DNA from: Sphaerisporangium rhizosphaerae
GTDB lineage: Bacteria; Actinomycetota; Actinomycetes; Streptosporangiales; Streptosporangiaceae
Assembly: GCF_042665155.1 (NCBI RefSeq)
Contig: NZ_JBHTCG010000028.1
Span: 1 to 64,000, forward strand
Reading direction: 5' to 3'
DNA length: 64,000 nt
In this document: piece after piece, positions 1 through 8,095 of the stretch
Layout: each line of letters starts with the position of its first letter
Position numbering within the stretch: position 1 is the stretch's first letter
Notes under the pieces: model-generated
Told to the model about the DNA's origin: nothing
The model's database searches: none
What the model saw: the letters and a program-made list of their open reading frames with translations, nothing else
Translations under genes and position numbers: made by a program

Positions 1-167
1 TCCGGGCGCTGAACTCCATCGGCTACGACGGGCCGATCTCGGTGGAATGGGAGGACGCGGGCATGGACCGCCTGGCCGGCGCCCCCGAGGCCCTGGCCTA
101 CGTCCGCGGCCTCAACGCCATCACCCCACCCACCGCCGCCTTCGACGCCGCCTTCTCCACCGAATGA
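1..167 (+). CDS. Sugar phosphate isomerase/epimerase, C-terminal part
   Basis: Only the last 54 codons are in the window; the frame is open from base 3 to a TGA at 165-167. The visible end reads SIGYDGPISVEWEDAGMDR, the typical C-terminal strand and helix of xylose-isomerase-like TIM-barrel proteins, where the glutamate of the VEWED segment is normally a metal ligand. These enzymes isomerise or epimerise sugars, and annotated members often act on inositol-derived substrates. It lies 110 bases upstream of an inositol-phosphate-synthase homologue in the same direction, which fits a common pathway. The family call is firm; the substrate is unknown. Confidence 0.8.
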   Translation, partial: RALNSIGYDGPISVEWEDAGMDRLAGAPEALAYVRGLNAITPPTAAFDAAFSTE

Positions 168-277
168 CCCCTCGCCGGGCGGCGGCCGCGCCATGACCGC
201 CGCCCGCGCGAGCCCACCCCCCGTGCGCGCCGCCGTGCGCACCCTGCCGGTTGCGAGCCGACCGTGAGAGGAGACTG

Positions 278-1429
278 ATGAGTACCGGAGTATGGCTGAT
301 CGGAGCACGAGGATCGGTCGCGGTCACCAGCATGATCGGTGCCCTGGCGGTGCGGGCGGGCCTGACCGCGCCGACCGGGTGTGTCCTTGAGTCGCCCGCG
401 CTGCGGAACGACGCCCTTCCGCGTCTCGGTGACCTGGTCTTCGGCGGCCACGACGTCTCCTCGGTCCCCCTGGACAAGAAGGCCGCCGCGCTGGCCGAGG
501 CGGGAATCCTCCCGGCACGGCTCGCCGAGGCCGTGCGGGACGCGCTGTTCGAGATCGAACAGCAGGTGCGGCCGCTGCCCGTCGGCGCCACCCAGGCCGA
601 GGTCGCGCGGGAGATCGGCGCCGACCTCGACACCTTCCGCCGGCGCCACCGGCTGGACCGGGTCGTCGTGATCAACGTGTCGACCACCGAACCCGCGCCG
701 CCGCCCCACCCCGCCCACGCCGACCTCGACGCGTTGCGGGCCGCGCTGGACGGCCCCGACCCCGTCCTGCCGCCCAGCTCCCTGGCCGCCTACGCCGCAC
801 TGCTCGCCGGCTGCCCGTACGTCGACTTCACCCCCTCCACCGGCGCCCGCCTGCCCGCCCTCGACGCGCTCGCCCGCGCGCAGGGGCTGCCCTACGGGGG
901 ACACGACGGCAAGACCGGCGAGACGCTGGTCAAGTCCGTGCTCGCCCCGATGTTCGTCCAGCGCAACCTGAGGGTGCGCACCTGGTCGGGGATCAACCTG
1001 CTCGGCGGCGGCGACGGCGCGAACCTGGCCGAGCCGGCCGCCAACGCGGCCAAGTCCGCCAGCAAGCAGCGCGTGCTGGCCGAGACCCTCGGCTACCAGC
1101 CGCAGGGCGACACCCGCATCGACTTCGTGGAAGACCTCGACGACTTCAAGACCGCCTGGGACCTGATCACCTTCGAGGGCTTCCTGGGCACGCGCATGCG
1201 CATGGAGTTCAGCTGGCACGGCTGCGACTCCGCCCTCGCCGCGCCGCTGATCCTCGACCTGGCGCGGCTGACCTCGGCCGCCCACCAGGCCGGGCGCGTG
1301 GGACCGCTCACCGAACTGGCCTTCTTCTTCAAGGACCCCCTCGGACAGGTCCCGCACGCCCTGTCCGACCAGTGGCAGGTGCTGCGCGACGCCGTCGCCT
1401 CCTACGGCGCGCCGGGCACGCCGCGATGA
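278..1429 (+). CDS. Inositol-3-phosphate synthase family protein
   Basis: 383 residues. The start is the ATG at 278, preceded by GAGAGGAG at 265-272; a TTG at 251 in frame lacks such a site. The N-terminus (VWLIGARGSVAVTSMIGAL) is the NAD-binding Rossmann start of the myo-inositol-1-phosphate synthase family. The central GHDGKTGETLVKSVLAP (about residues 208-224) and the following WSGINLLGGGDG segment are the family's conserved catalytic region. Classical members cyclise glucose-6-phosphate. This one lies in an ebo-type operon rather than with inositol catabolism or phosphatidylinositol genes, so its substrate may be a related phosphosugar. Its stop overlaps the next start (ATGA at 1426). Confidence 0.85.
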   Translation: MSTGVWLIGARGSVAVTSMIGALAVRAGLTAPTGCVLESPALRNDALPRLGDLVFGGHDVSSVPLDKKAAALAEAGILPARLAEAVRDALFEIEQQVRPLPVGATQAEVAREIGADLDTFRRRHRLDRVVVINVSTTEPAPPPHPAHADLDALRAALDGPDPVLPPSSLAAYAALLAGCPYVDFTPSTGARLPALDALARAQGLPYGGHDGKTGETLVKSVLAPMFVQRNLRVRTWSGINLLGGGDGANLAEPAANAAKSASKQRVLAETLGYQPQGDTRIDFVEDLDDFKTAWDLITFEGFLGTRMRMEFSWHGCDSALAAPLILDLARLTSAAHQAGRVGPLTELAFFFKDPLGQVPHALSDQWQVLRDAVASYGAPGTPR

Positions 1430-2274
1430 CGACCCTGCGCGACCTGCTGGAGCTGGTCCGCGCCCCGGCCGCGCTGTCGGTCCCCGGCGACGTGGTCGCC
1501 GGGGCCGCCGCCGCCGGAGTGCTCGGCCGGCGTACCGCCGGCCTGGCCTGCTCCTCGGTCTGCCTGTACTGGGCCGGGATGGCCGCCAACGACTGGGCCG
1601 ACCGGCACCTCGACGCCAGGGAACGCCCCGAGCGCCCCATCCCCTCGGGGCGGGTGACGGCGAACGCGGCCCTCGGCACGGCGGTGGGCCTCACCTTCGC
1701 GGGCGTCGCCGTGGCCGGGCTCGCGGGCGGCCGGCGTGCCCTGGCGGTCGCCGCGCCGCTGGCCGCCGCCATCTGGGCCTACGACGTGCTGGCCAAGGGC
1801 ACGGCCGCCGGTCCGCCGGTCATGGCCCTGTGCCGCGGCCTGGACGTGCTGCTGGGCGCCAGCCCCGGGTCCCGCGCCGCCGCCGCGCTGCCGTCCGCCG
1901 CCACGATCGCCGCCCACACCTACCTGCTCACCGCGCTCTCCCACGGAGAGGTGTCGGGCACGCGTCCGGCCGTGCCCGCGGCGACCCTGGCGGGCACCGT
2001 CGCGCTCACCGCCGCCACCGTCCGCGGCAGCGCGAACGGGACGCAGCCCGCCCTCGCCGGTTGGTACGCCGCCCAGTTCGGCCTTCCCCAGGCGCAGGCC
2101 GTCGCCGACCCCTCGCCCGGACACGTCCGTGAGGCGGTCAGCGCGGGCATCGTCAGCCTCCCCGCCCTCCAGGGAGCCCTCACCGCGCGCGGCGGCGCTC
2201 CGCGCCTCGCCCTCCTGCTCGCGGCGGCGGCCCCGCTGGCCCGGCGCCTGGTCAAGAAGATCGCCGCGACATGA
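1426..2274 (+). CDS. eboC: UbiA-like prenyltransferase EboC
   Basis: 282 residues, a polytopic membrane protein with Gly/Ala-rich hydrophobic segments throughout. The motif NDWADRHLDARERPERPIPS (about residues 47-66) is the first aspartate-rich NDxxDxxxD motif of the UbiA superfamily, which binds magnesium and the prenyl diphosphate; YDVLAKGT (about 122-129) lies where the second motif is expected but is degenerate. EboC is the UbiA-like member of the ebo cluster, which is implicated in moving metabolite precursors to the periplasm in cyanobacteria. It is coupled by ATGA overlaps to both neighbours. The weak second motif leaves open whether it is catalytic or mainly a membrane carrier. Confidence 0.8.
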   Translation: MTTLRDLLELVRAPAALSVPGDVVAGAAAAGVLGRRTAGLACSSVCLYWAGMAANDWADRHLDARERPERPIPSGRVTANAALGTAVGLTFAGVAVAGLAGGRRALAVAAPLAAAIWAYDVLAKGTAAGPPVMALCRGLDVLLGASPGSRAAAALPSAATIAAHTYLLTALSHGEVSGTRPAVPAATLAGTVALTAATVRGSANGTQPALAGWYAAQFGLPQAQAVADPSPGHVREAVSAGIVSLPALQGALTARGGAPRLALLLAAAAPLARRLVKKIAAT

Positions 2275-3125
2275 GGCTCGGCTATGGCACCAACGGCTTC
2301 GCCAACCACCGGCTCGCGGACGCCCTGGAGGTCATCGCCGGCCTCGGCTACCAGGGAGTGGCGCTGACGCTCGACCACTGTCACCTCGACCCGTACGCCG
2401 ACGGGCTGGGACGGCGGGTGGCGGAGGTCGCCGACCGGCTGCGCGCCCTCGATCTGGCGGTGGTCGTCGAGACCGGTGCGCGCTACCTGCTCGACCCGCG
2501 GCGCAAGCACGCCCCGACGCTGCTCGACGACGACCGCGACACGCGGGTGGACTTCCTGCGCCGCGCCGTCGCGATCGGGGCCGACCTCGGGGCCGAGGCG
2601 GTGTCGTTCTGGTCCGGCATCCGCCCGGCCCATGTCGACCCGGCCGTCGCCTGGGACCGGCTGGTCGAGGGGTGCGAGCGGGTCGCCGAGACCGCCCGGG
2701 AGGCCGGGGTGACGCTCGGCTTCGAGCCCGAGCCGGGGATGCTCGTGGAGACGATCGCCGGCTGGCGCCGCCTGCACCAGGCCCTGGGCGCGCCGGACGG
2801 CTTCGGCATCACGCTGGACATCGGGCACTGCCGCTGCAACGAGCCCGACCCGGTGCCCGCCTGCGTCGCCGGGGTCGCCGGGCACCTGGTCAACGTCCAG
2901 ATCGACGACATGCGGCTCGGCGTGCACGAGCACCTGGAGTTCGGCGAAGGGGAGATCGACTTCCCGCCGGTGCTGCGCGCCCTCGACGACGCCGGCTACC
3001 GCGGCCTGGTCGCGGTCGAGCTGCCCCGCCATTCCCACGCCGCGCCCGCCGTCGCCGCGCGTTCGATCGACTTCCTGCGCGCCGCCGAGAAGGCGTCGCA
3101 CGGGACGGAAGCAAGCCCGTCATGA
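2271..3125 (+). CDS. Sugar phosphate isomerase/epimerase family protein
   Basis: 284 residues, a xylose-isomerase-like TIM barrel. Visible hallmarks are the N-terminal strand RLGYGTNGFANHRL, the metal-site strand LGFEPEPGMLV (about residues 152-162), LDIGHCRCNE (about 182-191, the usual D-x-GH metal ligand) and the C-terminal AVELPRHSHAAP. It overlaps eboC by ATGA and ends in another ATGA at 3122, where the first of three minicistrons begins. Its final residues (HGTEASPS) resemble the ends of the minipeptides that follow, showing that the 44-bp repeat grew from this gene's 3' end. The exact substrate is unknown. Confidence 0.8.
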   Translation: MRLGYGTNGFANHRLADALEVIAGLGYQGVALTLDHCHLDPYADGLGRRVAEVADRLRALDLAVVVETGARYLLDPRRKHAPTLLDDDRDTRVDFLRRAVAIGADLGAEAVSFWSGIRPAHVDPAVAWDRLVEGCERVAETAREAGVTLGFEPEPGMLVETIAGWRRLHQALGAPDGFGITLDIGHCRCNEPDPVPACVAGVAGHLVNVQIDDMRLGVHEHLEFGEGEIDFPPVLRALDDAGYRGLVAVELPRHSHAAPAVAARSIDFLRAAEKASHGTEASPS

Positions 3126-3257
3126 CGCCGCGACAGGCGCCGCGCGGGCCGGAAGGAGGCCCGTCATGACGCTGGGACAGGCGCCGCGCGGGCCGGAAGG
3201 GAGCCCGTCATGACGCTGGGACCGGCATCGCGCGAGGCGGCGGAGGGTCCATCGTGA
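3121..3257 (+). repeat. 44-bp tandem repeat at the eboA start
   Basis: The sequence CRTGACG recurs with exactly 44-base spacing at 3121, 3165, 3209 and 3253. Each interval carries a purine-rich GGAAGGAGG-like site, a start codon and an overlapping stop codon. The first two units are nearly identical and the third is diverged. The unit also resembles the last 30 bases of the upstream isomerase gene, so the array probably arose by repeated duplication of an isomerase-eboA junction. Confidence 0.9.
3122..3257 (+). other. Chain of three overlapping 15-codon minicistrons
   Basis: Because 44 is not a multiple of 3, each repeat start opens a frame closed by the stop in the next repeat. ATG 3122 to TGA 3169 encodes MTPRQAPRGPEGGPS; ATG 3166 to TGA 3213 encodes MTLGQAPRGPEGSPS; ATG 3210 to TGA 3257 encodes MTLGPASREAAEGPS. 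Every junction is a four-base ATGA or GTGA overlap, so a terminating ribosome could restart at each step until eboA at 3254. Whether the peptides are made, or the array only tunes eboA translation, cannot be told from sequence. Confidence 0.6.
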
Positions 3258-3859
3258 CGCTGGAGGAGCGGCTGAGCGCCGCACTGCGCGACGGATCGCC
3301 GGGGGAGTGGCTGGAGGACGCCCTGGCCGCCGCGGCCGAGCGGCCCGAGTCGATCGGCCGGTCCTTCGCCGCGGCCGGACGGCGCGTCGGCAGGCAGGCC
3401 CTGTCCGGGGCGCCCGGCTGGACGGCGGACGAGGCCGCGCGGGCGCTGCTGCTGTCCGCGCTGCCGCCCGACCGGCAGGCGGACCAGGCCGGCGAGCTCT
3501 ACCGCCACGGCGACGCCGACGAGAAACGCGCCGTGCTCAAGGCGTTGCCGATGCTCGCCGCCGACACGGCGGCGGTGCCGCTGCTGCACGACGCGATCCG
3601 CACGAACGACACGCGCCTGGTCGCGGCCGCCCTCGGCCCGTACGCCCGCCACCTCGACCAGACGGCATGGCGGCAGGCGGTGCTCAAATGCGTCTTCATG
3701 GGCGTGCCGCTGACCGCCGTCGACCGGCTGGACGAGCGGGCCGACCACGAGCTGGCGGCCATGCTGGCCGCTTTCGCCGACGAGCGCGCGGCGGCAGGAC
3801 GTCCCATGCCCGCCGACGCCGCCGCCCTCCTCGACCGCCTGACCCCCAAGGAGGCCTGA
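3254..3859 (+). CDS. eboA: EboA-domain protein
   Basis: 201 residues beginning at a GTG that overlaps the stop of the third minicistron. The sequence is alpha-helical and Ala/Arg/Leu-rich, with the conserved region ADEKRAVLKALPML followed by AVPLLHDAIRTNDTRLVAAAL and the segment WRQAVLKCVFMGVPL, characteristic of EboA proteins. No catalytic motif, signal peptide or membrane segment is apparent. EboA is the family's namesake and has no established biochemical role; ebo genes help deliver a precursor across the membrane during scytonemin formation in Nostoc. Its stop shares one base with the next start (TGATG at 3857-3861). The repeated leader makes its translation initiation unusual. Confidence 0.85.
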   Translation: MTLEERLSAALRDGSPGEWLEDALAAAAERPESIGRSFAAAGRRVGRQALSGAPGWTADEAARALLLSALPPDRQADQAGELYRHGDADEKRAVLKALPMLAADTAAVPLLHDAIRTNDTRLVAAALGPYARHLDQTAWRQAVLKCVFMGVPLTAVDRLDERADHELAAMLAAFADERAAAGRPMPADAAALLDRLTPKEA

Positions 3860-4746
3860 TGCGCATCTTCGACCCGCACATCCACATGACGTCGCGCACC
3901 ACCGACGACTACGCGCGGATGGCCGCCGCCGGAGTACGGGCCATCGTGGAGCCCGCCTTCTGGCTCGGGCAGCCCCGTACCAACCCCGGCTCGTTCGCCG
4001 ACTACTTCGACTCGCTGCTCGGCTGGGAGCCGTACCGGGCCGCCCAGTTCGGCGTCGTCCACCACGCGACCATCGCGCTGAACCCCAAGGAGGCCGGCGA
4101 CCCGCGCTGCCGGCCCGTGCTGGACCTGCTCCCGCGCTACCTGGACAAGGACCGGGTCGTCGCGGTCGGCGAGATCGGCTACGACTCGATGACGCCCGAG
4201 GAGGACGACGCCTTCGAACGGCAGCTCGCCCTGGCCGTCGAGTTCGACCTGCCCGCGCTCGTGCACACCCCTCACCGCGACAAGGCCCGCGGCACCCAGC
4301 GGACCATCGAGGTCGTCGCCGCCTCCGGGATCGCGCCCGGGCGGGTCGTCGTGGACCATCTCAACGAGGTCACCGTCGACATCGTGCACGAGTCCGGATG
4401 CTGGATGGGCTTCTCCATCTACCCCGAGACCAAGATGTCGCCCGAGCGCATGGTGGAGATCCTGCGCAAGCACGGGCCGGACCGGATGCTGGTCAACTCC
4501 GCCGCCGACTGGGGCGTCTCGGACCCGCTGCTGACGCTGGAGACCGGCAGGGCGATGCTGGCCGCCGGGTTCACCGACGACGACGTCGACCGCGTGCTGT
4601 GGCGCAACCCCGTGGAGTTCTACGGCCAGTCCGGACGCCTGGACCTGACCGGCGCCGAAGACGGGTCCGGCTCCGTCGCCGGTTCCGTCGCCGGCTTCGA
4701 CGAGCCCACCTTCGCCGGCAGCTCCATCAAACGCGGAGGCAGCTGA
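3859..4746 (+). CDS. eboB: TatD family metal-dependent hydrolase (EboB-like)
   Basis: 295 residues. It has the amidohydrolase-fold pattern of TatD proteins: an N-terminal DPHIHM with the HxH metal pair (residues 5-10), VGEIGYD carrying the metal glutamate (about 109-115), VHTPHRDK with the third histidine pair (about 135-142), DHLN (about 168) and NSAADWG with the metal aspartate near residue 218. TatD proteins are usually nucleases or hydrolases; the ebo paralogue's substrate is unknown. The C-terminus carries a short in-frame repeat, GSVAGSVAG, from a 12-bp duplication near 4675. It overlaps both neighbours by one base. Confidence 0.85.
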   Translation: MRIFDPHIHMTSRTTDDYARMAAAGVRAIVEPAFWLGQPRTNPGSFADYFDSLLGWEPYRAAQFGVVHHATIALNPKEAGDPRCRPVLDLLPRYLDKDRVVAVGEIGYDSMTPEEDDAFERQLALAVEFDLPALVHTPHRDKARGTQRTIEVVAASGIAPGRVVVDHLNEVTVDIVHESGCWMGFSIYPETKMSPERMVEILRKHGPDRMLVNSAADWGVSDPLLTLETGRAMLAAGFTDDDVDRVLWRNPVEFYGQSGRLDLTGAEDGSGSVAGSVAGFDEPTFAGSSIKRGGS

Positions 4747-5873
4747 TGCGGCTGCTCCACTCCTCGGGGACACCGCTGCACGTCAGCTACTGCACCAACG
4801 TCCACCCGGCCGAGGACCTCGACGGCATCATCGCCCAGTTCGACGCCTACGCCGTCCCGATCCGCGACCGCCTCGGCGCCGACGTGCTCGGGCTCGGGCT
4901 CTGGCTGGCCGCGCCCGTCGCCGCCGCCCTCGCCGCCGACCCGGCGCTACGCGCCAGGCTCCGGGGGGAGCTGACCGCGCGGGGCCTTGAGGTGGTGACC
5001 GTCAACGGCTTCCCCTACCGCTCCTTCCAGGACCCGGTGGTCAAGCACGCGGTCTACCACCCCGACTGGACGACGCGGGAACGGCTGACCTACACCCTGG
5101 ACCTGGCGCGCGTCCTGGCGGACCTGCTGCCCGACGATGCCGCCCGGGGCTCGGTGTCCACCCTGCCGCTCGCCTGGCGCGACCCCTGGGACGCCGCGAT
5201 GGCCGGCCAGGCCGCACGCCGGCTCGACGAGCTCGCCGCCGGCCTGGCCGACGTCGAGTCCGCCACCGGACGGGTCGTGCGCGTCGCGTTCGAACCCGAA
5301 CCGGGCTGCGTCGTGGAGACCACCGAGCAGGCCATCGCCCACCTGGCGGACGCCGACCACGACCGGCTCGGCGTCTGCGTCGACCTCGCCCACCTGGCCT
5401 GCGCCTGGGAGAAGCCCGCCGACGCGCTGGGCGCGCTGCGCGACGCCGGCCTGCCCGTCGTCAAGGTCCAGCTCTCCGCCGCCCTGGAGACCGCCGAGCC
5501 GGAGGCGCTGCGCGAGTACGTCGAACCGCGCTTCCTGCACCAGACGCGCACCCCCGCGGGCGAGGCCGCCGACGACCTCGACGAGGCCCTGGACCGGCGG
5601 CTGCCCGGGCCGTGGCGGGTCCACTACCACGTGCCGCTGCACGTCTCCCCGTCCGCGCCGCTCGCGGCGACCACGCCGCTGCTGCGCGAGGCGCTCGCCG
5701 AACTCGCCGGCGGCCCGGAGCCGCTGTGCGACCACTTCGACGTGGAGACCTACACCTGGGGCGTCCTGCCCGCCGCGCTGCGCCCGCAGACGCCCGGGCA
5801 GCTCGCCGACGGCATCGCCGACGAGCTGGACTTCGTCCGCGCCGAACTTCGCCACCTGGGAGTGGAAGCATGA
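4746..5873 (+). CDS. eboE: Metabolite traffic protein EboE
   Basis: 375 residues. The beginning, HVSYCTNVHPAEDLDGI, and the later VNGFPYRSFQDPVVKHAVYHPDW (about residues 83-105) are hallmark EboE sequences. The rest follows a xylose-isomerase-like TIM barrel with VAFEPEPGCVVE (about 181-192), CVDLAHLACAWE (about 214-225) and VKVQLSAAL. Metal-site residues are retained, so an enzymatic role is plausible, but the family is known only genetically, as part of the ebo cluster. It follows TatD with a one-base overlap and runs into the phosphatase-fold gene by ATGA at 5870. Confidence 0.88.
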   Translation: MRLLHSSGTPLHVSYCTNVHPAEDLDGIIAQFDAYAVPIRDRLGADVLGLGLWLAAPVAAALAADPALRARLRGELTARGLEVVTVNGFPYRSFQDPVVKHAVYHPDWTTRERLTYTLDLARVLADLLPDDAARGSVSTLPLAWRDPWDAAMAGQAARRLDELAAGLADVESATGRVVRVAFEPEPGCVVETTEQAIAHLADADHDRLGVCVDLAHLACAWEKPADALGALRDAGLPVVKVQLSAALETAEPEALREYVEPRFLHQTRTPAGEAADDLDEALDRRLPGPWRVHYHVPLHVSPSAPLAATTPLLREALAELAGGPEPLCDHFDVETYTWGVLPAALRPQTPGQLADGIADELDFVRAELRHLGVEA

Positions 5874-7246
5874 CATCGTTGCTGGTCCTGGACGTCGTAG
5901 GCCTGACCCCGAGGCTGCTGGCCCACATGCCGCGGCTGCGCGCCGTCGCCGACGGCGGCTTCCAGGCCGAACTGGGCACCGTCCTGCCCGCCGTCACCTG
6001 CTCGGTGCAGTCGACCTTCCTCACCGGCGCGCCGCCCGCCGAGCACGGCATCGTCGGCAACGGCTGGTACTTCCGCGACCTCGGGGAGGTCCTGCTGTGG
6101 CGCCAGCACAACGCGCTCGTCGGCGGGGACAAACTGTGGCACGCCGCCCGGCGGGAGCGGCCCGGGTTCACGGTGGCCAACGTGTGCTGGTGGTACGCCA
6201 TGGGCGCCGACGTCGACTGGACCGTCACGCCGCGGCCGATCTACCACGCCGACGGGCGCAAGGACCCCGACTGCTACACCTACCCGCCCGAACTGCACGA
6301 CGAGCTCACCTCGGCCCTCGGCGAGTTCCCCCTGTTCACCTACTGGGGCCCGGGAGCGGGTATCGCCTCCTCCACCTGGATCTGCCGCGCCACCGAGAAG
6401 GTCATGGCCGACCACGACCCCGACCTGACCCTGGCCTACCTGCCCCACCTCGACTACGACCTGCAACGGTACGGCCCGTCCGACCCGCGCTCCGCCGCTG
6501 CCGCCGCCGAACTCGACGGCGTGCTCGCCCCCCTGCTGGACGCCGCCGCGGCACGGGGGACCACCGTCGTGGCGCTGTCGGAGTACGGGATCACCGACGT
6601 CTCCCGCCCGGTGGACGTCAACCGGACGCTGCGCGCCGAAGGGTTCCTCCGCGTTCACACCCAGGCCGGCATGGAGTACCTCGACCCGTGGACCTCGCGG
6701 GCGTTCGCCGTCGCCGACCACCAGGTGGCGCACGTCTACGTGGCCGACCCGGCCGACGTCCCGGCCGTCGCCAAGCTCTGTGCGTCCCTCCCCGGCGTCG
6801 CCGAGGTGCTCGACGAGGAGGGCAAGCGGGCCCACGGGCTCGACCACTCCCGGTCGGGCGAACTGGTGCTGCTCGCCGAGCCGGACGCTTGGTTCACCTA
6901 CTACTACTGGCTCGACGACGCACGCGCCCCCGACTTCGCCCGGCTGGTCGAGATCCACCGCAAACCCGGCTACGACCCGGCCGAGCTGTTCTTCGACCCC
7001 CAGGACGTGCTCGGCGCCAAGCGCCGGGCCGGGGTGGCGTTGCTGCGCAAGAAGGTCGGCATGCGCTACATGATGAACGTCGTCGGGCTAGACGCGGGCG
7101 CCCGCGCGGTGCGCGGCTCCCACGGGCTGCTGCCCAGGGACGCGGCCGACGCCCCGGTGCTCCTGTGCTCCGACCCCTCGGTCACCGCGGAGCGCTTCGA
7201 GGCCACCGACGTCAAGGACCTGCTCCTGCGCCTCGCGCTGAGCTGA
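5870..7246 (+). CDS. Alkaline-phosphatase-fold phosphodiesterase
   Basis: 458 residues. LLVLDVVGLTP at the N-terminus carries the first metal aspartate of the alkaline phosphatase / nucleotide pyrophosphatase superfamily. PAVTCSVQSTFLTGAPPAEHGIVGNGWYFR (about residues 40-69) supplies the catalytic nucleophile (the Thr or Ser in VTCSVQST) and the conserved GxxPxxHGIVGNxW pattern. LPHLDYDLQRYGP (about 193-205) and SEYGITD (about 239-245) supply further metal ligands. No signal peptide is visible, so it appears cytoplasmic. It is the last gene of the ebo operon and is followed by a strong hairpin. Phosphodiesterase or phosphatase activity is inferred; the substrate is unknown. Confidence 0.8.
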   Translation: MTSLLVLDVVGLTPRLLAHMPRLRAVADGGFQAELGTVLPAVTCSVQSTFLTGAPPAEHGIVGNGWYFRDLGEVLLWRQHNALVGGDKLWHAARRERPGFTVANVCWWYAMGADVDWTVTPRPIYHADGRKDPDCYTYPPELHDELTSALGEFPLFTYWGPGAGIASSTWICRATEKVMADHDPDLTLAYLPHLDYDLQRYGPSDPRSAAAAAELDGVLAPLLDAAAARGTTVVALSEYGITDVSRPVDVNRTLRAEGFLRVHTQAGMEYLDPWTSRAFAVADHQVAHVYVADPADVPAVAKLCASLPGVAEVLDEEGKRAHGLDHSRSGELVLLAEPDAWFTYYYWLDDARAPDFARLVEIHRKPGYDPAELFFDPQDVLGAKRRAGVALLRKKVGMRYMMNVVGLDAGARAVRGSHGLLPRDAADAPVLLCSDPSVTAERFEATDVKDLLLRLALS

Positions 7247-7269
7247 CCACCAGGCAGGCCTGCACGCGG

Positions 7270-7298
7270 AAGGGCCGCGCCGGTGCGGCGCGGCCCTT
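7270..7298. terminator. Hairpin terminator between convergent genes
   Basis: A perfect 12-bp inverted repeat (AAGGGCCGCGCC at 7270-7281 and its complement at 7287-7298) has a 5-base loop. It lies 23 bases after the phosphatase-fold gene and 64 bases beyond the PRC-barrel gene that converges on it, so it can serve both strands. No long T tract follows, as is usual in such GC-rich genomes. Confidence 0.75.
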
Positions 7299-7361
7299 CA
7301 CTGGCGCCTTCACGGCACCTCGCGGTGCCGGGGAAGGCGATGGCCTACCAGTCGCGCATGC

Positions 7362-7730
7362 TTACAGGGTGGCTCCCGGCCCGAAGGGGAAGCGGCCGTA
7401 GTACTCGCCGACCTGGTCGCGGTAGGCGGGCTCCTTGTAGCTCGCCTCGTCGAACTCCGGCGAGTCCTTGATCTCGTCCTTGGTGCGGCTGACGAAGACC
7501 TTCTTCTCCTGCGGGTCGATGTTGATGACCGTGCTCGCGGGGAGCATGACCTTCTTGCCGAAGATCCACGGTCCGGTGTCGACGATCAGGTAGCTCTCGC
7601 CGACCTCGTAGGTGGCGTCGTCCACGGAACCGATCTTGCCGTCCGTGGCCTCCACGTGATATCCGACCACGTCGAAGCTCTGATGGGCTCCGGTGACGGT
7701 CGGGCCGTAACTCCAAAGATCCTGTGCCAT
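7362..7730 (-). CDS. PRC-barrel domain protein
   Basis: 122 residues. The start is the ATG at 7730 (MAQDLWSY), preceded on the minus strand by GAAGGGAG; an upstream in-frame ATG at 7796 lacks such a site. The sequence VGYHVEATDGKIGSVDDATYEVGESYLIVDTG (residues 21-52) is a PRC-barrel, a small beta-barrel found in ribosome-maturation proteins, photosynthetic reaction centre H subunits and many stress-related actinobacterial proteins. An acidic, Tyr-rich tail follows. No membrane segment or catalytic residue is apparent, so no precise function is offered. It is monocistronic and ends at the shared hairpin. Confidence 0.8.
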   Translation of the reverse strand: MAQDLWSYGPTVTGAHQSFDVVGYHVEATDGKIGSVDDATYEVGESYLIVDTGPWIFGKKVMLPASTVINIDPQEKKVFVSRTKDEIKDSPEFDEASYKEPAYRDQVGEYYGRFPFGPGATL

Positions 7731-7903
7731 CTTCGTTCTCCCTTCGATTGTGCCGTCGGGACTCTTCGCCCTACCCGTCATTCGCCGGTGAAACATCGAT
7801 GCGCGGACAGGACCGCCTCACCCGTAGGTAAGGCCGGCCTCGGCGGCCCCCGCGGCCGACGTCACGGGCACCCCCGCGTTTCCGCTAACCTGGACATGGT
7901 CAC

Positions 7904-7980
7904 GCGCCGCTAGCTCAGTTGGTTAGAGCAGCTGACTCTTAATCAGCGGGTCCGGGGTTCGAGTCCCTGGCGGCGCACCA
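7904..7980 (+). tRNA. tRNA-Lys (anticodon CTT)
   Basis: A 77-base cloverleaf with encoded CCA. The acceptor stem pairs GCGCCGC (7904-7910) with GCGGCGC before ACCA. The D-arm contains TAGCTCAGTTGGTTAGAGCA. The anticodon stem GCTGA/TCAGC encloses loop CTCTTAA with CTT at 7938-7940. The T-arm has GGTTCGAGTCC. No copy of its 3' end was noticed elsewhere in the window. Confidence 0.97.
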
Positions 7981-7998
7981 CGGTCAACGCCGATGACC

Positions 7999-8029
7999 TG
8001 GGCATTCTCCCCTTGAGGGAGGGTGCCCA
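7999..8029 (+). terminator. Terminator after tRNA-Lys
   Basis: TGGGCATTCTCCC (7999-8011) pairs with GGGAGGGTGCCCA (8017-8029) through 13 pairs, two of them G-U, around a 5-base loop. It begins 18 bases after the tRNA and precedes the 3' end of the convergent WYL regulator gene. Confidence 0.65.
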
Positions 8030-8095
8030 CAGTCATTTCCGGGCCTGTGCGGGCGTGCGCCGGCTGTGCGATCTCCTGACGTTGGTTCCTGGCTG

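Noticed and set aside
251..277. TTG start 27 bases upstream for the inositol-phosphate synthase gene
   Set aside because: The ATG at 278 has a good GAGAGGAG site at proper spacing and begins exactly at the family N-terminus.
7904..7980. tRNA-Lys as an integration site for a mobile element
   Set aside because: No repeat of the tRNA 3' end, integrase, excisionase or transfer gene was seen within the window.
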